Shown here piece by piece: positions 10,031-22,607 of a DNA stretch of 64,000 bases. A program made the position numbers and the translations under genes. This stretch comes from Botryotinia globosa (Eukaryota > Ascomycota > Leotiomycetes > Helotiales > Sclerotiniaceae). The notes below the pieces were generated by a model, which was not told the DNA's origin, did not search any database, and saw only the letters and a program-made list of their open reading frames with translations. Location: the NCBI GenBank assembly GCA_014898425.1, contig RCSZ01000013.1, forward strand, positions 1,288,501-1,352,500, given 5' to 3'. Every line of letters begins with the position of its first letter. Within the stretch, counting starts at the first letter, position 1.

Positions 10031-12860
10031 ATGGCCGATCTTGTACCCGCAACTGCTTCAGAATTGTTAGACACTGTATCACAACCTTTCCCCCCCAAAG
10101 ACAATATAGAGGATAATTCACAGGAGAAGAAGGTTGTACCCAAAGCAAGTCGGCAAAGATTCAAGCCACAGTTGTCATGCACCTTTTGTAGAACTCGAAA
10201 GTATGCGAACAAAATCCGATCTACCCTTTATTTGCCTTACACTGACCCAACCAGATTAAAATGCGACCGCAATTCTCCATGCAATCATTGCTCCAAGAGA
10301 GACTTATCTTCATCATGCACATATATCCACAATTCACATGCGAATACATCTCATGCCCAGAGAACCAGAGAGAAACCAAAAGATGTTCAAGACCGAATCC
10401 AACAACTAGAGGAGCTAGTCGTGATTTTGATGAATCAAGCCAAAGACACACCAGCGCCGTCGAAACCAACCACTTCACCTGGCTCTCGAAGCTCTACGAT
10501 TAAGCCCCGAGAGCTTTTATGGCCAGATGATGCTACGATATCTGAAAGTGCGGATTCCATCGAACGTATATCTGTCGAAGATGAGTTGCAAAATTATGTC
10601 AGCGGGGCCTATTGGGCGGCAATACTCGAGAATGTGTGTACTCCTCTTCGTATGAGCCGATGAGTATCTAAAAGTGCTGTAGATAGCCGGCTTGAAGGAA
10701 TCATTGGGATCTGAGGAATGGCCACAGGGAATAGCTAGTGGAAAGAATACTTATGAAGGGCCTGAGCTACTTCTTGGAGACAATAGAAAGTCCTCAGGGG
10801 AATCTATTCTTGCTTGTCTCCCGTCGAAACCTCTGGTTGATAACTTGGTTGATCGCTACTTCACTGCGATTGACGCTTCCTGTAAAATATTATATTCTGT
10901 GGAAATGGGATTGAACGCTAACGAGCATATAGTTGTCACTCATGTACCGAATTTCAAAAAGGAGGTGAGAACTTTCCCTAATATAGAAATCGGCTCATTC
11001 TCTAAGTTCTTTGTAGTATGCTGAATTTTGGGATAATCCCAACTCAAAATCTATTTCCTGGATTGGATTACTGTTTTCTATAATATGCCTCGCTACGAAT
11101 TTTGAACTAAGAACAGGAGATTTCCCAATCTCAGCACTATCAGACTCGGCAATACAGGACACAGAACAGCGGACCAGATTATGTCGCGAGAAAACTGTAC
11201 AGTGCCTCATAAGTAGTAACTACACGGAACCAGGACTGTATACTGTTGACACTCTTTTACTTTATTATCTCAGTGAGTATTGCGAAAGTAAGGATACACT
11301 ATTTGGGTCTTGGATGGGTTTTGGGATAGTTGTCCGTGCAGCGATGCGAATGGGTATGCACCGAGATGCCTCTCATTATCCCAATATATCAGTTTTCCGC
11401 GGTGAGATGCAACGTCGACTATGGGGTGCAATATTACTTGTTGATATTCAGACTTCATGTCAAGTTGGATTTCCTCGAATGATAAGCGAAGGGACGTATG
11501 ATACAAAGCCCCCCAATCACCTCCTAGACGAAGATCTTCATGAAAATATGGTTGCATTACCGCCCATCAGATTGGAGTATGAGTCATAACCTATAGACTA
11601 CGCACTCTCTAAATATCGCCTTCTTTTGGTATTTGGTAAAATATTTGACACGTCGAATCTTGTCACTCCTATCTCTAATGATGAAGTCATGAGACTTGAA
11701 AATTTGCTCTTTGAAGCTCTTGGATAGTGTTGGTATCAACTTGGTTGATATAAGTGTAAGTACTTAGTCCTATATGGTTGTATTCGTTCTTGATCATTAT
11801 TAACTATGGGAAGCTAGGTACTAAATACATAGGGAAGCGCTAGCGCGACGCTAGTTAATACAGTGCCCTCTTTGATCACATGATCGATGTCCCGACAGAT
11901 AGATCCCGGACTTTTTTCGAGTCAGATCCATCCACGATCTCGACAGCGGTTCTCTTATGTTCAGAGTAAGGAAGTTCTTGATTGAAATGACTTATCTTAA
12001 AGCACGTTGTTTTCTTCATCGTGAATTTATCTCGGAAGCCGAATCTTTGTAGAAGCACTCTTACTCTGTTAAAGCGTGCGTCGATTCTTCAATGCTGATT
12101 CTACAATATCAAAATTGTATGACAACCGAGACAGCTCAGGGTTCTTCTTTACACGGCATGGGCATGAAATGGATTACGTCTTCTTTAATGACTTGCGATT
12201 TTCTCTTAGCTGCAACACTTCTTTGTCTTTATCTTGGGCAGTTGATGGCTGCCGAAGAAAAATCTATGGATATCAACCTTCAGGATTTTCCAATCGACTG
12301 GACACTATGAAAGATATTTCGCACGCTTTATCCAACTCTTACCGAATATGGAACAATCCCGAGATTGCATCGGAAGATACCATGAAATTTTCGAAGGTAC
12401 TGAAGGCCATGGTAAACAAAGTTGACCACTGGTCCACCGTAAAAAAAACCCAAAGAGAGGTTGCAAAGGACACGACGAATGAATTTAACCCAAATGCCTT
12501 ACCCTCTAAGTATCACGAGGTTCTTTCCACTTCCTTTCCGCACCGAAGCTATCCCATAGGTTATTCTACTCCAAACATGTATTCCTTGCAATCAAACAGC
12601 TTCGAGGAAACCCCAAGTGAATCTTCTACACCAAATATTGGTATGATAGGAGACATTTTGAATGATCCAACCGGTCTCGATTGGGTAAGTGATTATTTAT
12701 TTCTCACTTGATACATACTAATCCAGAAACGCAGAGTCTTTGGGATAGCAATTTCCAAGGTAATAGCAATTGTATTGATCCAGGAGCTTCGTTGTGTTCT
12801 TCCGATCCGTACTTTCCTTTTCATGCAGCTGGATTTGAGTACAATCTGGACGGCAGTTGA
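10031..12860 (+). pseudogene. Zn(II)2Cys6 regulator broken by stops and a frameshift
   Basis: Exons 10031-10200, 10255-10633, 10683-10881, 10933-10964 and 11017-11589 join cleanly into 450 codons ending at TAA 11587. They encode a complete C6 cluster (CTFCRTRKLKCD, PCNHC and a last Cys, split by intron 1) and much of a fungal_trans domain (YFTAIDASF, WIGLLFSIICLATNF, GIVVRAAMRMGMHRD). Coding homology does not end at that TAA: the same frame continues as PIDYALSKYRLLLVFGKIF. Later pieces follow, LKARCFLHREFISEAESL then TAG (12028), DFLLAATLLCLYLG, a frame change near 12240-12290, and KDISHALSNSYRIW. A final spliced exon ends at TGA 12858. A truncated 450-aa protein could still be made, but the gene as a whole is degenerate. 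Confidence 0.7.
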
Positions 12861-13940
12861 TGATCACTAATTAACCTCCAAGATTGGTTGATTACCAATG
12901 CATGGCTTGTCCAAAGCTTGTTTATAGGTCGCAGCCAGAAAATTGGCTTCCCAAGAAAGCTTAAAGGCTTCCGATGCAACGTGAGCGGGGAATTTTATTA
13001 TTGGTCGGATGCCCCTGTCTGGCATTCGCTTATTGCATAGTCTGGGGCAAGAGAACGAATATGTAACTGAAAGACTAGTGAGTTAAATTCTACCGGTTCT
13101 CACACCACCATTCTAATAAAGCTGTCTTTAACAGACTGGACCCCAACGACCTCCGGAGCGATATGTATGACAAGTGCGATTAGTTGTACACGAATCGCTA
13201 AGTACTGAAGCGGCAGGTAGATGACCGGTTGATTGTTGAAGACTGCTCGAAATAGTCAGGTGGCATTTTGCGATAGTAGCTCTCTCTAGAATTAAGAAGC
13301 TGATAACGGACTTGATGCAGATCATCCGGAGCTCATCGTCTCCTTCAAGTGACTGGAGACCTATCAAATGGCTTGTTGTGCAACATTGACGCAATGCGAT
13401 GTTGGTTATGCCCAAAGTTTTCAGAATTTTCACATGGCATAACTCTATATTTAAGCATGTTCATGGGTTCTAGATGTAGTCTCGATTTACATGGTTGAAA
13501 CCGTTGGGAAAACTTGTCATTTTGTCTTGCCTTGCCCCGCATCAAACGCGTGTCCATCGTGATAGCACAGAATTTGTGCTTCATTTCCCAAAAAAATACC
13601 GAATGTTGCCAATCTATCACCGATCTATGACCGAGAACGAGGTCAAACCTCACTGAAGTGATGCCGTCGTTGTGTGGAAAACATTGCCAAGAAACTGCCA
13701 GTCCTCCTTAGAATGTGTACCTTGACCTAAATGGTGCTCTACCCCGTATCACCAGCGTCGGATCAGTGAAATGACGATACACGAGGGAGAATCGAGAGAA
13801 TCTGGATTAGAAGCAGGTGCGCTTGCTGGAGAGATAAAAAGGTATGTGTCCGGATCGCTTTGCACAGTTTTATTTGAAGTAGACTCAATTTTCCTTCTCA
13901 AAACAATCCTTTCAGCTTTCATAGCGAAGATCTTTCAAAC
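12861..13940. other. Intergenic and oxalate decarboxylase promoter
   Basis: No frame here shows family resemblance or a workable exon chain. The right end is the promoter of the oxalate decarboxylase gene. Confidence 0.5.
13831..13842 (+). promoter_or_regulatory. TATA-like element before the oxalate decarboxylase gene
   Basis: GAGATAAAAAGG lies about 100 bp upstream of the ATG at 13941, a plausible spacing for a fungal TATA box with a short 5' leader. It is a sequence match only. Confidence 0.3.
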
Positions 13941-15525
13941 ATGCATTTCATCAATTGCCACAAGACTCTGCTGATCACCTTGTTTCTCAAACAGAGCATT
14001 CTGGCAGCACCAACTGGAGATCCTCTTCTTGGCTTCAACCCTTCGAACGTCGTCATCAATCAAGATACCGACAATGTCGACTATAAACTTGCACCAGGCC
14101 AAACAGATCCAGCAACTGTAGGCGCCAATCTGGACTTCAGCACAATTGCGAACCCTCAACCTATCCGAGGTTCCAAAGGTGGCACTGACCCGGGTCCAAG
14201 AACTTCACCATACGATATCCTTAACCCCGATAAACTTGCACCTCCGGGCACCGACCATGGAAGTGTGAGCAACGCACAATGGCCCATGGGCCTCAGTCAT
14301 GCGAAGCTAGGACTCGACCACGGAGGATGGTCGAGACAGCAAAACGTTGACAATATACCTGTTGCCACAGAAATGGCAGGTGTAGATATGCGTTTGGAAG
14401 AAGGTGCTTACCGTGAATTACATTGGCATAAGGCGGCAGAGTGGGCTTACATCTTCAATGGGAGTGTGAGACTTCAAGCTGTTAATGATGAAGGTCAAAC
14501 CTTTGTCGATGATTTGAGTGCGGGTGATGTTTGGTATTTTCCTCCGTAAGTGACCCAAGCCACCGTGTGCTCTACCTCATGTGATGCTCGCTTGAGGTGG
14601 GGTGTTACTTGGCGTCATACTTCAGCTTATGATTTTACTGACGAACATCGTTTTAGAGGAGTGCCACACTCTCTACAAGGATTGGAAGGTGGAGTTGAAT
14701 TTCTCTTGGTCTTTGATGACGGAAGCTTTTCCGAAGACAATACCTTCTTAGCTTCAGAAGTCTTTGCACATAACCCAGTATGACAAGCCCCACAGTACCT
14801 ATGATATCAAGAGCTAATATCATGAAGGTTGAAATCCTTTCCAAGAACTTTCAACTTCCTAAATCTGCCTGGTCGGATATCCCTTCTGGAGAACTCTTTA
14901 TTTTCCCCGGCACAAAGGCTCCTACCGATATAGCCGAACAGAACATCACCGGCTCAGCTGGTCTAGTGCCCAAAGAATTCTCCTACTCCTACCACCTCTC
15001 CAAAGCGCCTCTGACACACGATACTCCTGGCGGAACCATCAAGATACTCGATCCAAAAGCCTTTCCTCTCGCGGCTCAATTTTCTGCCGCAGTTGTAACT
15101 CTGCATCCTGGAGCTATGCGCGAAATCCACTGGCACACCACGAGCGATGAATGGAACTTTTTCATATCTGGCAGCGCGAGAATTAGTATATATGCAGCTC
15201 AGGGGCTAGCAAGAACGTTCGATTACCGTGCGGGTGATTGTGGATATATCCCCAAAGGAATGACGCATTATGTTGAGAATACTGGCAATGATGATGTGAT
15301 ATTTATTGAAGTTTTGCAAGCGGACCATTTCTCAGGTGAGTTCTGTTTGTTGCTTGTTGGTATGACTTGATGGGATGCTGATGTGTGATAGATATCTCGG
15401 TCGGCCAATGGGTTGGTTTGACTCCCAAGCAGATCGTAGCTGATACGCTCAATTTATCCAACGAGACCGTGTCGGCTTTCAAGAAGGAGAAGCAGTATAT
15501 TGTGACAGGTGATGTACCGGAGTGA
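13941..15525 (+). CDS. Secreted oxalate decarboxylase (bicupin), 455 aa
   Basis: Exons 13941-14545, 14657-14777, 14828-15335 and 15392-15525 give 456 codons including the stop. Residues 1-23 form a signal peptide ending before APTGDP. Two cupin domains follow, each with a manganese site: HWHKAAEW near residue 154 and HWHTTSDEW near residue 336, each preceded by an Arg-Glu pair. The lid segment after the first cupin reads GSFSEDNTF and keeps the Ser-Glu pair that in Bacillus OxdC supplies the catalytic acid of decarboxylation, which argues against an oxalate oxidase. The enzyme converts oxalate to formate and CO2 outside the cell. Relatives secrete oxalic acid during infection, so a role in limiting self-made oxalate and pH is likely. 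The flanking genes are decaying, but this one looks intact. Confidence 0.9.
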
Positions 15526-15813
15526 ATTGGCTCGTAGGCTTCTCGGTTTTAAATATGTCTTTCGTTTTTCTGTTTCCTTCATTCAAGTCTCTTTTCGGTC
15601 AATTTCAGTTGCTTTTCATTGAGTATACGTCTTCATGTATTGCCGCAAAGAAGAGCAATTTCTAGTTTCCCCGCCACTTAAGGCACATGCAATCATTAAG
15701 ATAGCTTTTCATCAATTATATGATTTCATCTCCAGCACGTTGCGTGAATCCAAAAATTATTGATTTTTGGTGAGAAGAAATATAAATATGAATAAGTAGA
15801 TTCTCCAAAGGAG

Positions 15814-16278
15814 ATGATAATCTGGCTATACATGACCTTCCTTAGCTGCAAGAAGGCTTGTAATACGAGGCGTCTGAGAGATAGGTTGCTATTTTTAGAT
15901 CACAGACCAAAAGATCTTGACGACGAGCCGAAATTGATCACTGCATATAAGAAGGCTGAGCTTCGTCTATTTATACCAAGAGCAGAGCAAGGCGCAGAGC
16001 TGGCCTCCATTTCGGATCTTCAAGCTATCTAAGATGAAGTCGATGGAGTACTGACACAGCTCAACTCTGGAAAACACTACTATGGACACGATGAGTATGA
16101 AGCCCCTCCGAGACGGTATGAAGCCTACAGGTGCATTATAGTCGAAAGTTTAGAATCTTTAAAAGAAGCCGAAACGTACTACACCGAATACGTGAACCAT
16201 TCGAAGAAAGAAGAGGAAAGGACATCGTACCTAAGCAGAGCTACAGCTGCGTGCCACACAACCAAGGCCAGCAACAAC
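15814..16278 (+). pseudogene. Interrupted 5' part of the helical/beta protein gene
   Basis: A frame opening at ATG 15814 runs to TAA 16030 and then continues without another stop into the gene annotated from 16279. Sequence on both sides of the TAA looks coding: KLITAYKKAELRLFIPRAEQ before it, and DEVDGVLTQLNSGKHYYGHD and a YEAPPRRYEAY-like stretch after it. The TAA follows ATC and could derive from CAA by one C-to-T change. The first 30 codons or so of the frame are less convincing. Another frame there reads coding-like but has three stops. Confidence 0.45.
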
Positions 16279-17690
16279 ATGTTGATTAAACTTGCAAAAG
16301 AAGAGATGAAGGACAGAATAGTCCAGATCGAGAGCTTCACAAAGCCAATGAAGAAGATGAGTGGAGATCTGACGACCGAAGTCGGTTGCATCAAAAGCGA
16401 TATTAAAGGTCACAGTGGTGTTCTCTTTTCCGATTTGCTCGAGGCCCTTGGCCAAGTCTTTATGGTGCAGACCATGCCCATGGCAGTCTTGCATGGGGTT
16501 GGCCTACTGAATGAGAGCCAATCAAAGATACCGGACGAGATGGGTGTAGAATATGATGAAACTTGGTTGTTAGACAATGTGTCAAATATCTCGGGAGAGC
16601 TTGATAGCATTTATGAAGGTTATGTCATCAGCAAAGTAGGGAAGATAGACCTACTTGATCCAGGAGCAGCGAAGCTACAGATTACAGCAAACCAACTGGT
16701 CACTCTGTTGAGTAACTATAATAACATTCTGAAAGACCAGACCGCGGAATTGAAGAAGATGCTCCAGGATTATGTGGGTACGTATACTTAGTGTTCCCAA
16801 GACTCCTAACTGCCCCAGCTAACATTGTGGAATCGAAAGATCTAGTTCTGAAGAGTAATGCAGCCGTTGTCCGATATAACAGCTGTCTAGCTGTGATAGT
16901 GAAATGCTATACGGAGAATATAGCCCAGAATGAAGTGATCGAAAGTCCGACAATGACCATTGCTACGAAGAAAATCTATGCAGCAGAGCTGCAGAAGATA
17001 CAAGGTTGGCTGTACAAAGCCCAAAGAGCATACAATTTCGAGGCATTGAATTCAACAAATGTCCTTGGGCAATTCTTTTGCTCTGTTGACATGTCTCAAT
17101 ACACATACGGCCTTGTCAAGGCGGCTCATCAATCCTTGTTCCAAGCCTACATCGAATATTTGGATGACTATACCGGCTCCAGGCAGCGATTTTTCTCGCT
17201 ACAGTATATCCTCGGTGAAGATGACGTGCGTAGCATCAAGTTTGATTCTCCGGATAGCGCACTGTTACATCTGAGCATTGCCCCACCTGACCCGGAGGCC
17301 ACCAGTTCTCCATTTTCAAATATGGTCGACATCCGATTGACGAGAGTCCGTTTGTTTCTACCCAATGTTACTACTGATGATGGCAAGCTTCAAATTGCGC
17401 TGACTCATCTGGGGGATGAAACATTGGTAGATACGAAGAACGCTCAGATCACTTTTTCGCTTAAGAAATATCCTGTGAATTTCGTTTACGACATTGCAAC
17501 AAGCAAGCCCACAATAGATGGGGTTATTGGCAATGTAGATGATCCAAAATGGTATGCTCTCCCAGGACCTTTCGCGACATGGGAAATCAACATTCCAAAA
17601 AATTGCAATCCGGCATTGGTACTTACGGAGATTGAGAAGCCGTATCTAGAGTTTGATGGAGTCTATCGACCAATAACGCCAACAGAGTAG
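16279..17690 (+). CDS. Helical plus beta-domain protein of unknown function, 456 aa as read
   Basis: Exons 16279-16777 and 16819-17690 are joined over an intron with GTACGT donor and CCTAAC branch site. The first about 250 residues are predicted long amphipathic helices (KPMKKMSGDLTTEVG, DLLEALGQVFM, and AAKLQITANQLVTLLSNYN leading into LKDQTAELKKML). They include a hydrophobic hairpin-like piece near VQTMPMAVLHGVGLL. The last about 170 residues look like an all-beta domain (MVDIRLTRVRLFLPNVTTDDG, LTHLGDETLVD, YALPGPFATWEI). A helical bundle plus C-terminal beta sandwich is also seen in some large bacterial and fungal toxin-complex proteins, but I cannot show homology. The likely native start lies upstream, beyond a TAA at 16030, so this is probably the surviving part of a truncated gene. 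Confidence 0.55.
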
Positions 17691-18397
17691 CGGGGAAAGC
17701 AATTGGTGTATTTAGTCTATAATTGATAAATGCCAACAATAAGCCTCACTCGAACCAGAAAGCAGAAAGAAAGATATTTGATAAATTAATAAGAAAGGCA
17801 TATCTTTCACTGCAACATGAAAACTCAGAACTCCTTATGTGGGACCCTAATCATACAAAATTTCCTAAAGTGGACGGTCTCGCTTTCCCGAGGACCATGG
17901 CGCGAAATAGGAGAAAAAACAAGGATTGATTCGAAGACCGAGAACTTTCTCGCAAGTTCGTAGTTATGCATTATTTCAACCCGGATCCCCTTAAGATCTC
18001 CAATGATAATGTGAGTGAAGCCAAATCAGCGGCCAAGCTGGGGAACAACTACGCAAGATATCATGTGTATATAAAGAAGGAGAGAAGATATCACGATATT
18101 CTAGAAAAACCAATGATATACATAGGTATGCTATTCATATAAGCGAAGTAAAATCAGAGAAAGAAGAAGCGCATCGCAATCATTCATGAAAAATAACCCA
18201 CCAGGCCTAGCCCAAAAAGAAAAAAGATTTAGCTACCAATTATCATCATACATAGAACATAATTTTCCGAGTCATTCATTCCAGCTTGTTTCCAGCCTGA
18301 ATGCCCACCGGACTCGTCAAACCAGACCAGGGTCTAACCTTTTTATGCTCACCAGCTTCATCTTGGCTCTAATCGCTGAAACCCCAGGAAACTTTCA
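17691..18397. other. Intergenic, convergent 3' ends
   Basis: This lies between the 3' ends of the helical/beta protein gene and the flippase gene. A short frame at 17723-17929 contains the coding-like HENSELLMWDPNHTKFP but has no ATG start or neighbouring exon. It may be a relic. Confidence 0.45.
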
Positions 18398-21300
18398 TCA
18401 ACGATTCCTATTTGAACTCGCCATCTCTCCATACCTTCCTCTCTCCTTCGTCGTATCATATGCTTGTAGTACTCTGGTTTGCGATTCGTCTGCCTGAGAG
18501 AAGGCATAACCACGCTGTTTACGCATACGCTGAACTTGACGAACCTTGCGAATGGCTTTTTGAAATTGCTCCATTCTATAATAATTGGTTACAAAATTGC
18601 CTTACAGGAAAGGAATCGAAATAGAAACGTACCTTGGTCTATAATCTTGAATGTTGTATTTCTGGATCTCTTGGATATGGTGGTAGGATTGTGGATAATA
18701 CATACGTTTAGCGCTATGAGTATATATTAGCATCTCCTAAAAATCATACCACAAATAACCTTACTATTTCCATGAAAAGTCTCTCAGCAAGCATAACATA
18801 GGTAATGCCAAACCTTGAATCCAGAAGACAGGACTTCCAAACAATCGCGGAATGACACCCTCATATTCCATGGAGAAGCCGAGCTTAGGCGCCACCGTAC
18901 CATACACAGCGATAAAAATGATCCAGATTATCATACTGCCGGGTATGGCGATAACGTGATACTTCGTCCAAACATTTACCACTAGAGCCGCTTTTCCAAG
19001 AACGGTTGCCAAGACGGCAGTATAGAGTGCTGTACCCCATACCCAATGGCCTGCTGTTTTGCCATCGCCCTGTGGTAGGTCACGCCACCAGATAAGCTCC
19101 GAGGCGATATATAGAATCAGAGAATGATAGAAACCGTTCCCAATCCAAGCCCAGAATGAATGCTGTCTGAAAAAGGTATTCTTTTGACCTAGTTGATAAA
19201 GTTGCGGATACCTATCGAGAAGTCGAGCAGATATAAACTGATCAAAGATACCCATTGCAAGTGGAGGGAGCACTGTAAAGAAGACGTTGTAAAATGATAG
19301 CGTCCAGGATTCGTAGATGACTTCTCCAGAGAAAACATTTTGGAATGAATACTGTAGACTGTTAATAGTAGATCGACTTGAAGAATTGTGAAAGGCATAC
19401 CCAGAATTGTGTCATGTATAGAGTGATGTTTTTGTAGAAAGAATAGAGAATAACTTTGCTAACTCGTTGGTAACTCCATGCGCCATGAACTAGGAGAAGT
19501 TTACGCAGATATCTGAATTGTCCGATCGCAACATCAGCACTTCTAGCGGCCTGTAGACCTTCCATACCACTGATACCAACACCAATATGGGCTGCTTGAA
19601 TCATTGAGACATCATTAGCTCCATCACCAATAGCCAATAGGATAGATTTCTTATTGCGTTTGACGAGCTTGACGACCAAAGCCTTCTGAAGTGGAGATAC
19701 ACGACAACATATGACAGCTTTACACATGACAGCAAGATTAAGGAAATCTTTCTCCAAATCCTTTTCAAGAGCATAAGTTAAAGACTTTCCATCAATAACC
19801 AAAGCTAGAGTTTCCATAGCAATAGTGCCATCACCTTGTGTTCGTATGGCATCGAGCTTCTTTTGTATATTGTTCCTAGTATCCATTGCTGTTTCTTCAT
19901 TGACGATGAGAAGAGTCATATCTTCACTGATCAGCTTACAACTCATCCCAATGTTGATGGCAGTTTCTTGACGATCTCCAGTCAATACCCAGACCTTGAT
20001 GCCAGCCTCTTGTAGAGTATGGATCGTTTCGGGAACACCGTCTTGCAGACGATCTTCAATCGCTGTGGCTCCAAGCAACGTAAAATCACGCTCCAGAATT
20101 TCAGCGGCTTTATCCAATTCGTCAGCACGATTACCACTGACGGTAGTTTGTGCTCTATCAAAGATCGACCACCACTCTTGAAACTCATTTTCAGGAATTT
20201 CTCGCATTGCCAAACAAAGTGTTCTTAGACCCTCTGAAGCATACTCTTCCAAATGCTGAAGTGTGACCTCAACATGTGGGTTGTCTGGACCAAGCCGTTC
20301 CAAGATAACAGTATCAGCCCCTTTGCAGTAGCATCTGATTTTTCCATCTGGACATCGAAAAATTGCCGACATTCGCTTTCTCGTTGAGTTAAACTCGCAA
20401 ACCGCAAGAAGCTCATATTCATAAACCTCCCCCCCGACAGTTATCTGTACAGATCTTGGCTTGCGGGCAGTAAACTGATAACCCATCAAAACAGCACCCT
20501 CGACCAGAGCACCTTCGTCGGGAGATGCTGCTTGGTATTTGATAGCTCCGCCCTTCTCATCAGATCGTTCAGGGATAACGGTATGGCAAGTAGATAAAAG
20601 GGCAAGAAAGTGATGAATAGCTAAAGCCGACTCATGTGTTTTGAGATTTTCCTTAAGTCGATGAAAGTCATGAACCCCGACCTCCTGACCGTCGATATTG
20701 GTGGCTCGGCGATCTTCTGGCACATCCTCTGCGTATTGAATCCCTCCGATAGAGCATTGCTTGAATTCCATTTGATTACATGTTAATGTTCCAGTTTTGT
20801 CTGAGAATATGTATTCTACCATACCAAGTTCTTCGACTAAACTCGATGTTCGACAGACGGCTGGGGTATCAGTCTTGTCATGATACATATCGAGATCGTC
20901 ATTGATCAAAATTGCATGCCAGTATTTGACCATTTCGACAGTGACGAAAAGAGAAATTGGAACCAGAGCAGAATACAGAACCCAGTAAGTGGCTATATCA
21001 GAAAAAAATTGCGAGACTTTTTTCGCCGAGGTGATTGAAGCAGAATAACCAAGATAGCTTAATTCTGCTCCCTTGACTGATCTAACTATAATATCACCCA
21101 AAGAACTTATGACACTCAACGCGATCAAGATAGCTACGAGCATTAGAACCAGAATATTGAGTTGGCGCTCCACGGCAGTTCTTTTTATTGGCGTTGCCGT
21201 CGCATTCCGCATAAGCTTGGTTTCGTGACCAGTAAATACAACAACTCCGTGAATCCAGGGAGTGTTACGTAGTGTTGCACCTCTGAGCAAAAGTTGATCT

Positions 21301-22607
21301 GGTTGCAAAGAAAGCTCCTTCTCTCCACCGCCAGCAACCACGGTAAGTGTACCCTCATAGGTATATAGACTGCTGTTCGGCTGTTCCGATCGTAGCTTTC
21401 CGCCCAATCTACTAAGTTCGTTGGAACTGACCATCACACATGTTTCTGGAATGGCCTGCTTGATTTTGAGATTAGTCTCACCGTCTAGATTGGCAGTCTC
21501 AATATAGCATAATCCCTCCGGTTCCGAACTGGCTAGTAAAATAATATCTGCAGGAAACGACTCTTCAGACTCTACACGAACGATGTCGCCAACTGAAACA
21601 TTGATCCATTTAGTATCCGCGAATGAAGACCCACGTAAAACACGAGCCTTTGAATTGTTCAGCGAAGTATCAGATGTTTTTCTCCTGTAGTCCTCAACTA
21701 CTTCTTTACCGGCAGATACCAAGAGGACCAAGATCAAAGGTCCGATGGTGGTGTATTGGTTCGTTGGGGAGATATTGGGAATCTGTTGTAATGCTGCAGT
21801 AAACAAGAAGAATAGATTGGCAAATTTGGAGAACTGCTCGAACAAGAATTTCGGTAGAAAGGTCGCAGCGTTGTACTTGGCTGTAGATATATGATTATCC
21901 ACATATTTGCTTGCGCTGTTGGCAGGAGGGTTGTTGAGATGTATGATTCTGGGACCAAGAGTTGAAGGATCTGGCTTTCCTCTACCAAATCCGAATTTAA
22001 ATTTCCCCATTTTACTTTCAGACTGTACAGGCGTTTCAGGTTCATGTGTATTTGCTCGATTCCTCGCCCCGGCTTCAGTCAAAGGTAGATCCATTTCCGA
22101 ATACTCCGCTCCCATTCCAAACATACTCTTCGCCTTGCCCATGATTCCACCTCCCAAGCTCATTATGCTATTGCGATTTCGACCATGACCCCTCATTTCC
22201 GCTCCGTCACCAGGAATTGCTGTTCCATGGTGATAATACTCCGAAGAATGCCCATCATCCGGAAAATCGTCCAAATCATCCGCATATCGTTGGTAATTAT
22301 TCAATCCTGAAGTTTGACTGTATGATGCTGAGTTTGCATGAATGTATGGCGGTTGTGCTCCACTCGTTTGATAGCCAGGTCCTCCTAAGAGATTGTTGGT
22401 GGTAGATGGCGTAGAAGGAGATGGTGCGCCAACGAAGTTGTCGTAAGAAATTGAAGGTCTAGGGTTCGACTCATCATGATCTGCATTGTAGGCGCGCAAA
22501 AGGTCGTCGTCATTCATGGGGGCGCGCTGCCCGGTGTGGTAAATTGGTTGTTCATCATGTAAATCGAGAAGTAAGTCGTCCCGATTATTTGGAGGCTGTC
22601 CAGCCAT
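18398..22607 (-). CDS. DRS2: P4-ATPase aminophospholipid flippase, Drs2 type, 1350 aa
   Basis: Exons 22607-19401, 19351-18765, 18713-18633 and 18575-18398 give 1351 codons including the stop, close to yeast Drs2 (1355 aa). The protein has a long disordered N-terminus (about 220 residues), then QQIP in the first membrane pair and a DGETNLK actuator loop. The P4-specific PISL is in M4, followed by the phosphorylation motif DKTGTLT, a KGAD nucleotide-binding motif and the hinge GDGANDVSMIQ. The membrane domain continues across the first intron. The cytosolic tail is basic (IRKVRQVQRMRKQRGYAF), like the region of Drs2 that binds PI4P and Gea2. The enzyme moves phosphatidylserine and phosphatidylethanolamine to the cytosolic leaflet at the trans-Golgi and endosomes, with a Cdc50-type subunit. 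It diverges from the CRIPT homologue over 548 bp. Confidence 0.93.
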
